A stretch of 64,000 nucleotides of DNA from Paenibacillus sp. CC-CFT747 (GTDB taxonomy: Bacteria > Bacillota > Bacilli > Paenibacillales > NBRC-103111), in assembly GCA_030323305.1 (NCBI GenBank), contig CP106741.1, forward strand, positions 4,215,501 to 4,279,500, in the 5' to 3' direction. A program made the translations under genes and the position numbers. The number at the start of each line of letters is the position of its first letter. Within the stretch, counting starts at the first letter, position 1. The notes beneath the pieces were generated by a model. The model did no database searches and was not told the origin of the DNA. It worked only from the letters and a program-made list of their open reading frames with translations. Positions 51,881-62,469 of this stretch are shown here, in pieces.

Positions 51881-54095
51881 ATGAGCCGAAACGAAGAGTT
51901 GAAATCGGGGAAATCCCATTATTGGGAAGCCGGATGGAAGCAAAGCGCTGTGATCCGCTTTTTTTGTTTGTCTCCATGGCGATGCTTTTTTATTTCAGCA
52001 CAGCGGACCGGCTGGTACCGAAAACCTATGATATACGTCCCAACACGATAAGCGGAGTCACTATCGTGGCCCCGAAACAGATCGAGAATTCGGTGGAGAC
52101 CCAGAAGGCGAAGGAAGAGGCCGCTCAACGGGTGACGCCGGTTTATCGAATCGTCCCGATCAAGAACGAGCAGCTGATTTCGGTTCTGTATGACAAGCTG
52201 GAGCTGGCCATCAACGACCAGGAAATGAAATCCGAGGAGAAGGTCAGCTATTACCGCTCCGTCTTCCCCCGGGTGAGTCAGGATTTCGTGGACGAATTGC
52301 TGTCTTCCCTGGCGAGAGGGGGCAGCCGTACAACGAAACCTTGCTTGCCGAGATTCAGAAGCAGCTGATGGAGCAGCAGTACAAGTTTCCGGAGGAAAGC
52401 TACTTCAAGCTTAACCGTTTGACCAAGGAAGACCTTGCCGCCATGGAACCGGTTACGAAGGAGATCGTAGCGAGGCTGATGAACGATCAGATTGTGGATG
52501 CCCAGACCGTTCGAGCCAAGGTGACGGAACTGGTCAACTCCTCGACCCTAACGAAGAATACAACGCGCGAGCTCGTTCAGGAGATCGCCCGTTTCTCGTT
52601 AACACCGAACAAGTTCTTTGACAGCAAGGGAACGGAAGAGGCGAAGGCCCAGGCGAGAGAGAATACCAAAACCATCTATACCAACAAGAATGATATTCTG
52701 CTTAATAAGGGAGAAATGGTCACAGAGGCTCTGTACCAGCGGTTGGAGAAGGAGAACTTGCTCAAAACCCAAGGGAACGTTCTTCCCCCGCTTGGCCTTC
52801 TGCTGTTTGTTTTCCTGCTGGTGCTGGTTCTCTACATGTATATCCGCCAAAGCCGGCTGCCCATTAACGGCAACAACGTGCAGCTGGTGATGCTCGTCAT
52901 TATTTATGTGATTAATGTGCTCTGCATGAGAATCGTAGCCCTCGGGCAAAACCTGGAGTATCCTCATGTCGGCTATCTGGCCCCCGCGGCCATCGGAACG
53001 ATGCTGATCGTCATCCTGCTCGATGTCCCGCTGGCGGTGGTTTCCTCGTTCCTGTTCAGTATCCTCGCGAGCATTATCTTTAATGCGGATTTGGACCGGA
53101 TCTTCGATTTCCGCTTTGGCTTCGTTGCGCTGGTCATGTGCTATACGGCTATTTTTTCTCTTCATAAGGCCAGCCAGCGTTCCACCATCTTACGGGCGGG
53201 AGTGCTGATCTCGATTTTCGGCTGTGTCTCCATTATTTCTCTCAATCTATTGGAGAATCATTATTCCAACATAGGGTTCGCCCTGTTGTTCGCTCTGGCC
53301 AACGGGGTGGTGACGGCGATTCTCGTCATGGGGCTGATGCCGTTTTTTGAAACGGTATTCGGCATTCTATCGCCGCTTAAGCTGGTGGAGCTGTCGAACC
53401 CGAACCTTCCGCTTCTGCGGAAGCTGTTAACCGAAACGCCAGGCACGTATCACCACAGCGTCATGGTAGGCAATCTGGCGGAAGCGGCGGCGGAAGCGAT
53501 CGGGGCTGACGGGCTGCTGAGCCGGGTGGGGGCCTACTACCACGATATCGGCAAAACGAAACGGCCCTCCTATTTTATCGAAAACCAGATGAACATGGAG
53601 AACCCCCACGACGATATCGACCCGGGGCTAAGCACGTCCATCATTACCGCACATCCGCGGGACGGCGTGGAAATGCTGAAGGAGCACAACGTGCCGAGGG
53701 CCATTCGGGATATTGCGGAGCAGCATCATGGAACGACCCTGCTTAAATACTTCTACCATAAGGCGAAGAAGCAGCAGGGGGATCATCCCACGCATCCCAT
53801 CAAAGAAGAGGATTACCGTTACCCGGGTCCGAAAGCCCAGAGCAAGGAGACCGCCATCGTCGGAATCGCGGACTGCGTGGAAGCGGCCGTTCGTTCTCTA
53901 CGCCATCCAACCATCGAGCAGATCGATACCATGGTCCGGAAAATCATCAAGGACCGGCTTGATGACGGTCAGTTTGACGAATGTGATTTGACGATTAAAG
54001 AATTGGATACGATAGGAAAAGCATTAAAAGAAACCCTCCTCGGGATCTTTCATTCCCGGATCGAATACCCGAGTGAAGCTGCCCCCAAAAAATGA
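51881..54095 (+). CDS. pgpH: PgpH-type 7TM-HD phosphohydrolase (c-di-AMP phosphodiesterase), frameshifted twice
   Basis: Known as YqfF in Bacillus and PgpH in Listeria. Visible: a first membrane segment (LFVSMAMLFYFST), a 7TMR-HDED-type extracellular region, six or more membrane segments between about residues 300 and 480, then the cytoplasmic HD domain with TETPGTYHHSVMVGNLAEAAAE, YHDIGKTKRPSYF (HD) and EQHHGTTLLKYF. Frame breaks at T7 51959-51965 and GGGGG 52318-52322 are each fixed by one base. ATG 51881 then becomes the natural start. About 738 aa. It hydrolyses cyclic di-AMP; the operon ties it to RNA-processing genes. Confidence 0.95.
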
Positions 54096-54117
54096 ATCTG
54101 CAGGAGGAGCCTGATCC

Positions 54118-54654
54118 ATGGCCTTACATCTGTATTGGAACAATGAACAGGAACGCATTCCCGTGACCGACGAGATGATTGACCGGCTTCGCAGCCTGCT
54201 TGCCCTCGCCGGAAAGCAGGAGGGGGTCGAAGACGGAGAGGTCGCCCTTACCTTGACCGACGATGAGGGAATACACCGCCTTAACAAGGAATACCGCGGC
54301 ATCGACCGGCCGACCGATGTATTGTCCTTTCCTCAGCATGAGCCGGGCGAAGACGAGCCGGACATCAACTACGACGACCTGGAGGAGGTCGAGGACCTCG
54401 ACGGAGCGGAGGAAGGGGCAGACAGCGAAGAATCCTTCGAAGACGAAGAGCCCCTTGGAGACATTGTCATTTCACTGGAACGAGCCCAGGCTCAAAGCGA
54501 GGAATACGGACATTCCCTGGAACGGGAGATCGGGTTCCTGTTCGTTCACGGTTTTCTTCACCTGATCGGATACGACCATGAGACCGAAGAAGACGAACGG
54601 GAGATGATCGCCAAGCAGGAGGCCGTACTGCAGGAAGCGGGGCTTACCCGGTGA
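54118..54654 (+). CDS. ybeY: Endoribonuclease YbeY (rRNA maturation factor) with acidic insertion
   Basis: A 178-aa zinc RNase needed for 16S rRNA 3' end maturation and 70S quality control. The zinc motif HGFLHLIGYDH (H-x3-H-x5-H) is complete, near residues 141-151, and LNKEYRGIDRPTDVLSFP is the substrate region. Between SFPQHE and PLGDIVIS the usual short loop is replaced by about 45 residues very rich in Asp and Glu. AGGAGGAG precedes ATG 54118. The stop overlaps the next gene's GTG, so both are coupled. Confidence 0.96.
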   Translation: MALHLYWNNEQERIPVTDEMIDRLRSLLALAGKQEGVEDGEVALTLTDDEGIHRLNKEYRGIDRPTDVLSFPQHEPGEDEPDINYDDLEEVEDLDGAEEGADSEESFEDEEPLGDIVISLERAQAQSEEYGHSLEREIGFLFVHGFLHLIGYDHETEEDEREMIAKQEAVLQEAGLTR

Positions 54655-55346
54655 AGCCCGGAGCCCGGTTCTGGCGGAGCCTCCGCTATGCTTATGAAGG
54701 CATAAAATATGCCTTGACGACACAGCCTAACATGAAGTTTCATTTCTTTGTTTCGTTTGTGACGCTCATTTCGGCTGTGTTCTTTAAGCTGTCTAAACTG
54801 GAGATCCTGTTTATACTGCTCGCGATTACCCTGGTTATTGTGGCGGAGCTGATCAACACGGCTGTGGAAAGTGCCGTAGACCTGGCCATGCCGGAACGCC
54901 ATCCCCTGGCCAAAATAGCAAAAGACGTAGCCGCGGCCGCCGTTTTGGTGACGGCGGTTTTTGCCGTCGCGGTCGGAATGATCGTCTTCTACGAGCCGGT
55001 GGACCGCTGGCTTACCCAGTCCATGGACAATCGGACGGAGGTTTCTCCCGCTTCGATTTGGCTTTACCTGGCGCTTGTTTTCCTGACGGTGATCGTGGTG
55101 GAGACACGCTTCTCCCGGCACCGCTGGCTGCGTCCCAGCCTATGGACGGCGGTGGCGTTTTCTTTGTCCACCCTGCTGTCCCTTGTGGTCATGCAGACCC
55201 TGGCTGTACTGCTCAGTTACAGCCTGGCCTTTTTGTTTCTTATTCATTTATATCGCCGCCGTAACCGTTCTCTTGCCGCTCTTCTCATCGGAGCGGTTAC
55301 CGGTACCCTCATTACCGGTTTGGCCTATGCCTTAAATGCCGTTTAG
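54651..55346 (+). CDS. dgkA: Undecaprenol/diacylglycerol kinase (DgkA) fused to an extra membrane domain
   Basis: Residues 1-125 are the prokaryotic DgkA fold: RSLRYAYEGIKYALTTQPNM, NMKFHFFVSFVTL, the signature AELINTAVESAVDLAM and KIAKDVAAAAVLV, with three membrane helices. In Bacillus this enzyme phosphorylates undecaprenol for the cell-wall lipid carrier. Residues 130-231 are an added part with about four hydrophobic segments and no PAP2-phosphatase motifs that I can see (no PSGH). The start GTG 54651 overlaps the ybeY stop. Confidence 0.9.
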   Translation: MKPGARFWRSLRYAYEGIKYALTTQPNMKFHFFVSFVTLISAVFFKLSKLEILFILLAITLVIVAELINTAVESAVDLAMPERHPLAKIAKDVAAAAVLVTAVFAVAVGMIVFYEPVDRWLTQSMDNRTEVSPASIWLYLALVFLTVIVVETRFSRHRWLRPSLWTAVAFSLSTLLSLVVMQTLAVLLSYSLAFLFLIHLYRRRNRSLAALLIGAVTGTLITGLAYALNAV

Positions 55347-55358
55347 CCTATACTTTAG

Positions 55359-55783
<425 letters not shown>

Positions 55784-55840
55784 TTAAGAGGGCGGGATGA
55801 CGGGGTAAATACTAATCAGGATGATTCTTGGAGGTTACTC

Positions 55841-56737
55841 ATGCAAAAAGCTTACAAATCGGGCTTCGTCTCGATTATCGGAAGACCGAATGTGGGGAAA
55901 TCCACGCTGCTCAACCAGGTGGTCGGCCAGAAAGTGGCTATCATGTCGGACAAGCCCCAAACAACGCGGAACAAAATTCACGGAGTGTACACGACGGACA
56001 GTATGCAGATCGTCTTTTTGGATACGCCGGGTATCCATAAGCCCCAATCTAAGCTCGGGGATTATATGATGAAGGTGGCCGAAAGCACGCTGCGGGAAGT
56101 CGATGCCGTGTTGTTCCTTGTCGATGTGGCGGATGGCCTCGGAGGCGGCGACCGGTACATCATCGAGCAGCTGAAGAAGGTGCAGACTCCTGTTATTCTG
56201 GGACTTAACAAGATTGACAAAGTCCAGCCGGAGGAGCTGCTCCCGGTGATTGCGGCCTATAAGGATTTGTATCCGTTCGCGGAGATCGTTCCGATTTCGG
56301 CGATTAACGGCAGCAACGTGAACACGCTTCTGGAGCAGATCGGCAAATACCTCGAAGAAGGGCCGCAGTATTACCCTGAGGACCAGGTGACCGATCATCC
56401 GGAGCAGTTCGTCTGCGCGGAGCTGATCCGGGAGAAGATCCTTCACCTTACCCGAGAGGAAATCCCCCATTCCATCGCCGTCACCATTGAGCAGATGAAG
56501 GTCGAGCCGAACGGCGTCGTGCATATCGGAGCGGTCATTTTCGTAGAGCGGGACTCCCAGAAGGGGATCATTATCGGCAAAAGAGGTGCTCTGCTCAAAG
56601 AAATCGGCCAAAAAGCCCGATATGACATTGAAGCCCTCCTCGGGTCCAAAACCTTCCTGGAGCTATGGGTAAAGGTGAAGAAGGATTGGAGGAACCAGGA
56701 GAGGGTCCTTCGCGATCTCGGGTTCCGCGAGGAATAG
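55841..56737 (+). CDS. era: GTPase Era
   Basis: A 298-aa GTPase that binds the 16S rRNA 3' end during 30S assembly. G1 [14 protein letters not shown]2 [12 protein letters not shown]3 [10 protein letters not shown]4 NKID and a C-terminal KH domain ([20 protein letters not shown], then [18 protein letters not shown] end). Unbroken. Position between cdd and recO is as in Bacillus. Confidence 0.98.
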   Translation: MQKAYKSGFVSIIGRPNVGKSTLLNQVVGQKVAIMSDKPQTTRNKIHGVYTTDSMQIVFLDTPGIHKPQSKLGDYMMKVAESTLREVDAVLFLVDVADGLGGGDRYIIEQLKKVQTPVILGLNKIDKVQPEELLPVIAAYKDLYPFAEIVPISAINGSNVNTLLEQIGKYLEEGPQYYPEDQVTDHPEQFVCAELIREKILHLTREEIPHSIAVTIEQMKVEPNGVVHIGAVIFVERDSQKGIIIGKRGALLKEIGQKARYDIEALLGSKTFLELWVKVKKDWRNQERVLRDLGFREE

Positions 56738-56822
56738 TTCCTCCCAATAATTGCTTGGATAAGCGCTGCCTCTCGGTATCATCCTAATACAATCATCAGT
56801 CTTGAAGGAGAGGATGGATTCG

Positions 56823-56963
56823 ATGAGAGACTTTTTCTGGCAATATTTTTCTAATACCGGAAGCATAGATGCCTATATGCAGTACAAGCAGTCGGACGAG
56901 ACGACGGTCGAGCCGGATGAGATGGAACCCGTCTTGGAAGAGGAGAACGAAATCGCCCAATAA
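56823..56963 (+). CDS. yqzL: YqzL-family small protein
   Basis: A 46-aa protein beginning MRDFFWQYFSNTGSIDAYMQ, which fits the short YqzL family found between era and recO in Bacillales. The C-terminal half is acidic. AAGGAGAGGA precedes ATG 56823. Function unknown. Confidence 0.82.
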   Translation: MRDFFWQYFSNTGSIDAYMQYKQSDETTVEPDEMEPVLEEENEIAQ

Positions 56964-56998
56964 TCTGGCGGAACATCATGGGAGATGGGAGCCGAGCG

Positions 56999-57745
56999 AT
57001 GCTGAAGCGAACGGAAGGAATCGTGATTCGCAGCACGGATTACGGAGAAGGCCACAAAATCGTTACCCTCTACACGAGAGAAGCGGGCAAAATCAGCCTG
57101 ATGGCCCGTGGGGCGAAAAAGGCCAAAAGCCGCCATACGGCGGTAACGCAGCTGTTTACATATGGGGAATTCGTCTTTTTCCAAGGCAGCGGGATGGGGA
57201 CCTTGAACCAGGGGGACCTGATCGAGTCCCACCATGCTCTGCGTGAGGATCTTCACAAGGCCGCCTACTCCTCCTATCTGGTAGAGATGGTAGACCGGCT
57301 GGTCCCGGACCAGGAACCGAACGGCATGCTCTTCGAGCAGCTGAAGGCCGGCTTGTCGGCCATCGAGGAAGACAAGGACGCGGATATCGTCATTCACATC
57401 ATGGAGATGAAAATGCTGGCTCTGGCCGGTTATTTACCGCAGCTGGACGAATGCGTCTCCTGCGGAAGCGACGAAGGGCAGATGGCGCTTAGCGTCATGC
57501 AAGGCGGCGTTCTCTGTCCCCGCTGCCGGTTGAAGGACCCGGGAGCTCTTGTCCTGGCCCCCGGTACCCTGAAGCTTCTTCGGCTTTTTCAGCGGATGGA
57601 CCTGAGAAGAATTGGTTCGGTTGAAGTTAAGGCTGAGACGAAAGTCCAGCTGAAGGCGGCCATGCGATCTTTTATGGATGTTCATATGGGGGTCAAGTGG
57701 AAGTCCCGCAGCTTTCTGGAGCAAATGGAAAAGTATAATTTCTAG
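56999..57745 (+). CDS. recO: DNA repair protein RecO
   Basis: A 248-aa RecFOR-pathway protein. N-terminal OB fold (LKRTEGIVIRSTDYGEGHKI, then LMARGAKKAKSR), a helical core, and a zinc finger with CVSCG and CPRC about 30 residues apart. It loads RecA onto SSB-coated single strands. ATG 56999 gives the family start; an in-frame ATG at 56978 adds seven residues and is less likely. The gene ends just before the glycine T-box promoter. Confidence 0.95.
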   Translation: MLKRTEGIVIRSTDYGEGHKIVTLYTREAGKISLMARGAKKAKSRHTAVTQLFTYGEFVFFQGSGMGTLNQGDLIESHHALREDLHKAAYSSYLVEMVDRLVPDQEPNGMLFEQLKAGLSAIEEDKDADIVIHIMEMKMLALAGYLPQLDECVSCGSDEGQMALSVMQGGVLCPRCRLKDPGALVLAPGTLKLLRLFQRMDLRRIGSVEVKAETKVQLKAAMRSFMDVHMGVKWKSRSFLEQMEKYNF

Positions 57746-57760
57746 CCGGGCGGGTGCCGT

Positions 57761-57789
57761 TTGACACGGACCGCCCGGTTTGGTAGTAT
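57761..57789 (+). promoter_or_regulatory. Promoter of the glyQS T-box transcript
   Basis: Exact TTGACA (57761-57766), 17-bp spacer, TAGTAT (57784-57789). The -35 box lies in the loop of an inverted repeat, CCGGGCGG / CCGCCCGG, which may be the recO terminator. Confidence 0.85.
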
Positions 57790-57794
57790 ATTTT

Positions 57795-58045
57795 CATTCT
57801 AATAGTGATACGGTGAAGGAAAGAGTACTCATCGGCCAGGGTGTCCAGCGATCCGGGAAAAGTGTAAGCCCGGTCACCCTCCGATTGCAGGAAAGGCATT
57901 CCGGAGTATCGGCGAGAACCAAAAAGCGGGTCGGGGCGACGATGACTCTCCTGACCAAATAGGGTGGAACCGCGGGTGCATCAGCTCTCGTCCCTATGTC
58001 CGGCCCCGTCCGGCATAGAGACGGGAGCTTTCTTGCGGTTTGGAG
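57795..58045 (+). promoter_or_regulatory. Glycine T-box riboswitch leader
   Basis: The conserved T-box AGGGTGGAACCGCGGG is at 57961-57976. It is followed by a terminator hairpin (AGCTCTCG..., 57983-58029, closing with GGGAGCT) and TTCTT. Upstream is the stem I region, in which GAAAGGCATTCC (57891-57902) presents GGC at 57895-57897 as the likely glycine specifier. Uncharged tRNA-Gly should pair with the T-box, prevent the terminator and allow glyQS expression. This covers most of the 331-bp gap between recO and glyQ. Confidence 0.94.
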
Positions 58046-58076
58046 TCACTCCATTATGGAAGGGAGAAAGGAAAGA

Positions 58077-58967
58077 ATGAATTTTCAACAAGTAATTTTG
58101 ACGCTCCAGCAGTTCTGGGCGGAACAAAACTGCATCCTTGTCCAGCCTTATGACACCGAGAAAGGGGCGGGCACGATGAGCCCGATGACCTTCCTGCGAA
58201 GCATCGGACCGGAGCCGTGGAACGTGGCCTATGTGGAACCGTCCCGCCGTCCGGCTGACGGACGCTACGGGGAGAACCCGAACCGGCTGTACCAGCATCA
58301 CCAGTTCCAGGTGATCATCAAGCCGTCTCCGGACAACATCCAGGAGCTGTACCTGGAAAGCTTGGCCAGGCTCGGAATTGACCCGCTTAAGCATGACATC
58401 CGCTTCGTTGAGGATAACTGGGAAGCCCCGACCCTCGGCGCTTGGGGCCTCGGCTGGGAGGTATGGCTTGACGGGATGGAAATTACCCAGTTTACCTATT
58501 TCCAGCAGGTCGGCGGCATTGACGCGAATCCGGTTGCCGTGGAAATTACGTACGGACTGGAACGCTTGATCTCCTATATCCAGGATAAGGAAAATGTGTT
58601 TGACCTGGAGTGGGTGGACGGCGTGACCTATGGGGATGTGTTTCTGCAGCCCGAGTACGAGCATTCGAAATATACCTTTGAGGTGAGCGACGCTAAGATG
58701 CTGTTCACTTTGTTCGGGATGTACGAGGAAGAGGCGAAGAGAGCACTGGAGCAGAAGCTGGTGTTCCCGGGCTACGATTATGTGCTAAAGTGCTCCCACA
58801 CCTTTAACCTGCTGGATGCACGCGGGGCGATCAGCGTAACGGAACGGACGGGATACATTACCCGGGTGAGGAACCTGGCCCGGTTGTGCGCGGCCACCTA
58901 TCTGGAAGAGCGAGAGCGTCTCGGCTTCCCGATGCTGAACAAGAAAGGAGCGGTCGATCATGGCTAA
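58077..58967 (+). CDS. glyQ: Glycyl-tRNA synthetase alpha subunit
   Basis: A 296-aa class II synthetase subunit with the catalytic core. It begins [19 protein letters not shown] and contains [33 protein letters not shown] and the QYHHQFQ-like [14 protein letters not shown]. It works as an alpha2beta2 complex with GlyS. ATG 58077 has AAAGGAAAG; the reading frame upstream crosses the T-box and is not coding. Its TAA lies 8 bp inside glyS. Confidence 0.98.
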   Translation: MNFQQVILTLQQFWAEQNCILVQPYDTEKGAGTMSPMTFLRSIGPEPWNVAYVEPSRRPADGRYGENPNRLYQHHQFQVIIKPSPDNIQELYLESLARLGIDPLKHDIRFVEDNWEAPTLGAWGLGWEVWLDGMEITQFTYFQQVGGIDANPVAVEITYGLERLISYIQDKENVFDLEWVDGVTYGDVFLQPEYEHSKYTFEVSDAKMLFTLFGMYEEEAKRALEQKLVFPGYDYVLKCSHTFNLLDARGAISVTERTGYITRVRNLARLCAATYLEERERLGFPMLNKKGAVDHG

Positions 58968-61035
58968 AGATTTGTTGCTTGAACTCGGCATGGAGGAAAT
59001 TCCTTCCCGTTTTGTCCGCGGGGCGATGGAGCAGCTGGCCGACAAGGTGGGCAAGTGGCTGACGGAATCCCATATTCCTTATGAAGCCCTGCAATCCTAC
59101 GGCACTCCCCGCCGGATCGCCGTTCTGGTACGGGGACTTGCCGAGAAACAGGAGGACCGGCACGAGGAAGCGAAAGGTCCTTCCCGCAAAATCGCACTGG
59201 ATGACAAGGGGGAATGGAGCAAGGCCGCTCTCGGCTTTGCCCGCAGCCAAGGGGTTGACCCGGCGGAGCTGTACTTCAAGGAGCTCGGCGGAGTGGAATA
59301 TGTCCATGCGGCCAAAAGCAGCATCGGAGGCGAAACGGCAGCTCTTCTGGAGAGCGGGCTTGCGCCGATCATCACCTCGATGACCTTCCCGAAAAACATG
59401 CGCTGGGGAAGCCAGGAGCTGCGGTTCGTGCGTCCCATCCGCTGGATGGCGGCGCTGTTCGGGGAGCAGGTGGTTCCCTTTGAGATTGCTGGCGTGCCGT
59501 CCGGACGCGTTACCCATGGACACCGGTTCCTGGGCGGCGAAGTGGAGCTGTCGTCGGCCGGAGACTACGTTTCAGCGCTCAAGGAGCAATTCGTTTATGC
59601 CGATGTGGAAGAAAGACAGGCTCTTATTCTCGATCAAATCAACCGTCTCGCGTCCGAGAAGGGCTGGAGCATTCCGATTAAGGACGATCTTCTGGAAGAG
59701 GTGCTCTTCCTGGTGGAGTATCCGACCGCTCTGTTCGGTTCCTTCAATCCCGACTTCCTGCACATTCCGAAGGAGGTTCTCATTACTTCCATGCGGGAGC
59801 ATCAGAGGTACTTCCCGGTGCTGGACAGCGAAGGCAGGCTGCTGCCTCATTTCGTAACGGTCCGCAACGGAAACGCCGAATCCCTGGAGCTTGTGGCGAG
59901 AGGAAACGAGAAGGTTCTCCGCGCGAGACTATCGGATGCCCGCTTCTTCTATGAGGAAGATCAGAAGATGTCCATCGACAGCGCCCTCTCCCGGCTCGAG
60001 TCCATTGTCTTCCACGAGGAGCTTGGGACGATCGGAGACAAAGTCCGCCGGATCCGCGACATTTCTCTGTCGCTTGCCGAGTGGCTGAAGGTGACGGATC
60101 TCGACAAAGCGAATGTTGAGCGGACCGCGGCCATCGCCAAATTCGATCTGGTATCGCAAATGGTTTACGAGTTCCCTGAGCTTCAAGGGGTTATGGGAGA
60201 GGACTATGCGCGTAAAGCGGGAGAAAGAGAAGAAGTGGCCCGGGCGGTTTTCGAGCATTACCAGCCACGCTTCTCGGGAGACGCGGTTCCGTCCGGGTTG
60301 GCCGGTGCGGTCGTTTCCATAGCGGATAAAATCGATACCATTGTCGGCTGTTTCTCCATCGGCATCATTCCGACCGGCTCCCAAGACCCGTATGCCCTGC
60401 GCCGGCAGGCGGCGGGAATCGTTCAAATTCTGCTGGAGAAGAAGTTCTCCTGCTCCTTGTCGAAATTGTTCGAAATCACCCTGGATGTCCACCAAAAGGC
60501 CGGTTTGTTGAAACGTTCCGAGCAGGAAATTCGTAATAATTTATACGACTTCTTCGCTCTGCGGGTCAAAAACGTCTTGTCGGAGCGTCAAGTTCGTTAC
60601 GATATTGCAGAAGCCGTCATGGCTTCGAGCATTGATGATATAGCGTCGGTGGTCCGCCGGGCGGACGCCCTGACGGCCCAAACGGCCAACGCCGGCTTCA
60701 AGACGGCGGTCGAATCCTTCAGCCGGGTCAACAACCTTGCCGCCAAAGCGGAATCCGCCGACGTGGATCCGGCGCTGTTCACGGATCCCGCCGAAGGAGC
60801 TCTCTTCAAAGCTTACCAGAGGGCACATGCGGACTATGTTCGGGTCTTTACAGAAGGGAACGAGGACCGGGCTCTTGAGGTTTTGGCGACTTTAGAACAG
60901 CCGATCACCGGTTTCTTCGATGCGGTTATGGTTATGGCGGAGGATGAGCGGGTGAAAGCCAACCGGTTGGGCCTCCTGGCCTTGATTTCCGCCGATTTCC
61001 GGCAGTTTGCCGATTTCTCCAAGCTGGTCTGGTAA
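58960..61035 (+). CDS. glyS: Glycyl-tRNA synthetase beta subunit
   Basis: A 691-aa tRNA-binding subunit, unbroken. It begins [20 protein letters not shown] and contains [34 protein letters not shown] and a HD-like block, with a C-terminal anticodon-binding part. Overlap of 8 bp with glyQ shows tight coupling for equal production. Confidence 0.98.
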   Translation: MAKDLLLELGMEEIPSRFVRGAMEQLADKVGKWLTESHIPYEALQSYGTPRRIAVLVRGLAEKQEDRHEEAKGPSRKIALDDKGEWSKAALGFARSQGVDPAELYFKELGGVEYVHAAKSSIGGETAALLESGLAPIITSMTFPKNMRWGSQELRFVRPIRWMAALFGEQVVPFEIAGVPSGRVTHGHRFLGGEVELSSAGDYVSALKEQFVYADVEERQALILDQINRLASEKGWSIPIKDDLLEEVLFLVEYPTALFGSFNPDFLHIPKEVLITSMREHQRYFPVLDSEGRLLPHFVTVRNGNAESLELVARGNEKVLRARLSDARFFYEEDQKMSIDSALSRLESIVFHEELGTIGDKVRRIRDISLSLAEWLKVTDLDKANVERTAAIAKFDLVSQMVYEFPELQGVMGEDYARKAGEREEVARAVFEHYQPRFSGDAVPSGLAGAVVSIADKIDTIVGCFSIGIIPTGSQDPYALRRQAAGIVQILLEKKFSCSLSKLFEITLDVHQKAGLLKRSEQEIRNNLYDFFALRVKNVLSERQVRYDIAEAVMASSIDDIASVVRRADALTAQTANAGFKTAVESFSRVNNLAAKAESADVDPALFTDPAEGALFKAYQRAHADYVRVFTEGNEDRALEVLATLEQPITGFFDAVMVMAEDERVKANRLGLLALISADFRQFADFSKLVW

Positions 61036-61070
61036 TCCTTTCCGGCTGAATTGATGAGAGGAGCCGAGGT

Positions 61071-61886
61071 ATGATGGATGTGAGCATAACCCCAACCCTT
61101 TTTGTGGTTTCCGACTCGGCAGGAGAGACGGGGGAACTGGTGGCCAAAGCGGCGGCCGTCCAGTTCTCGCCCGTGCCGGTTATGATCCGGCGAACTCCCT
61201 ACATCCAGGACCGGATGGGAATTGACCAGACGGTCAGAGCGGCAAAGAGCATCAACGCCGTGATCGTCTTCACCCTGGTCATTCCGGAGCTGAGGGATTA
61301 CTTGCTGGAGCAGGCCGCCCTGCATCAGGTAACCTGTATCGATCTCTTAGGTCCCATTATTCAGAGCCTGGAGAATGTTCTTCAGCAGAAGTCACGGCAC
61401 GAGCCTGGCATGATCCATGCCCTGAATGAGGATTACTTCAAACGGGTGGAAGCGATTGAATTTGCCGTCAAATACGACGACGGCCGCGATTCAAGCGGCG
61501 TATTGAAGGCGGACATCGTGCTTGTCGGCGTTTCCCGTACTTCCAAGACCCCGTTGTCTATGTACCTGGCGCATAAAGGCTACAAAGTGGCCAACGTACC
61601 ACTGGTGCCCGAGCTTAAGCCGCCGGCTGAGCTTTTTGCCGTATCCCGCAACAAGATAGTCGGGCTCAAAATAAATACGGACAAGCTTGGCGGAATCCGC
61701 ATGGAAAGACTGAAGGCGCTTGGTCTCGCGAGTACGGCGAATTATGCCAAGACCGAAAGAATCGAGCAGGAGCTGGCCTATTCGGATCAGATCATGAAGC
61801 GTCTCGGCTGTGAGGTTATCGACGTTTCGACGAGGGCGGTCGAGGAAACGGCCAGCCTGATCCAAAACATGTTCCGGCCCCTATGA
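61071..61886 (+). CDS. yqfL: PPDK-type regulatory protein YqfL (kinase/pyrophosphorylase)
   Basis: A 271-aa DUF299 protein, the family of bifunctional Ser/Thr kinases and phosphorylases that control pyruvate phosphate dikinase or PEP synthase. Visible: LFVVSDSAGETGELVAKA at the N-terminus, P-loop GVSRTSKTPLSMYLA near residue 153 and the acid-rich SKDxR-like end STRAVEETA. Order glyQS-yqfL-yaiI-dnaG matches Bacillus, where the gene is also called ccpN-linked yqfL. GAGAGGAGC lies before ATG 61071. Confidence 0.92.
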   Translation: MMDVSITPTLFVVSDSAGETGELVAKAAAVQFSPVPVMIRRTPYIQDRMGIDQTVRAAKSINAVIVFTLVIPELRDYLLEQAALHQVTCIDLLGPIIQSLENVLQQKSRHEPGMIHALNEDYFKRVEAIEFAVKYDDGRDSSGVLKADIVLVGVSRTSKTPLSMYLAHKGYKVANVPLVPELKPPAELFAVSRNKIVGLKINTDKLGGIRMERLKALGLASTANYAKTERIEQELAYSDQIMKRLGCEVIDVSTRAVEETASLIQNMFRPL

Positions 61887-61967
61887 ACTTATAAGAAAGA
61901 AGGATTTTTCCGGGCCGGGGCGTATATAGTAATACGGTAGCTAATCCAAGTGGAAAACGGTGGTTGC

Positions 61968-62429
61968 GTGACTAACAAGGTTATCGTCGATGCGGACGCT
62001 TGTCCCGTCAAACCGGAAATCGTCCGAACGGCGCTTGCCTTCGGGATTGAGGTGTGGATGGTGGCCTCCTTCGATCACCGCCTTGCTCCCGCCGAAGGGG
62101 TAACGGTCATCCAGGTGGATCGCTCCGACCAATCGGTGGATCTGTATATAGCGAACCGGATCGGGAAGGGAGATATCCTCGTTACCCAGGATTTTGGTCT
62201 CGCCACCATCGGATTGGCCAAGCAGGCGGTGGTGCTTTCCAACCGGGGGCAGGTTTATACGGACCGGACCATCGATTTTCTTCTTGAGAACCGCCATGAG
62301 CAGGCGAAGAAACGGCGCGGAGGCAAGCATACGAAGGGCCCTAGGCCCTTTACGGATGAGGATCGTCAAAGATTTCAACAAACTTTGACAAAAGTTTTGA
62401 AAGTCTTGCAGGAAAATTTGCAGGTATAA
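61968..62429 (+). CDS. YaiI/YqxD-family protein (DUF188)
   Basis: A 153-aa protein matching DUF188: IVDADACPVKPEIVRTA at the N-terminus, DRLAPAEGV-like SFDHRLAPAEGV, DQSVDLYIANRIGKGDILVTQ and ALSNRG-like VVLSNRGQVYT, with a basic tail KKRRGGKHTKGPRPF. Related to PIN-like folds with Asp residues, so a nuclease role is possible but not shown. The start may be GTG 61968 or GTG 61950 in frame; neither has a strong ribosome site. Confidence 0.88.
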   Translation: MTNKVIVDADACPVKPEIVRTALAFGIEVWMVASFDHRLAPAEGVTVIQVDRSDQSVDLYIANRIGKGDILVTQDFGLATIGLAKQAVVLSNRGQVYTDRTIDFLLENRHEQAKKRRGGKHTKGPRPFTDEDRQRFQQTLTKVLKVLQENLQV

Positions 62430-62469
62430 TCGAATACTATACATGTCGATTGGGATGTAGGTGGTTGTA

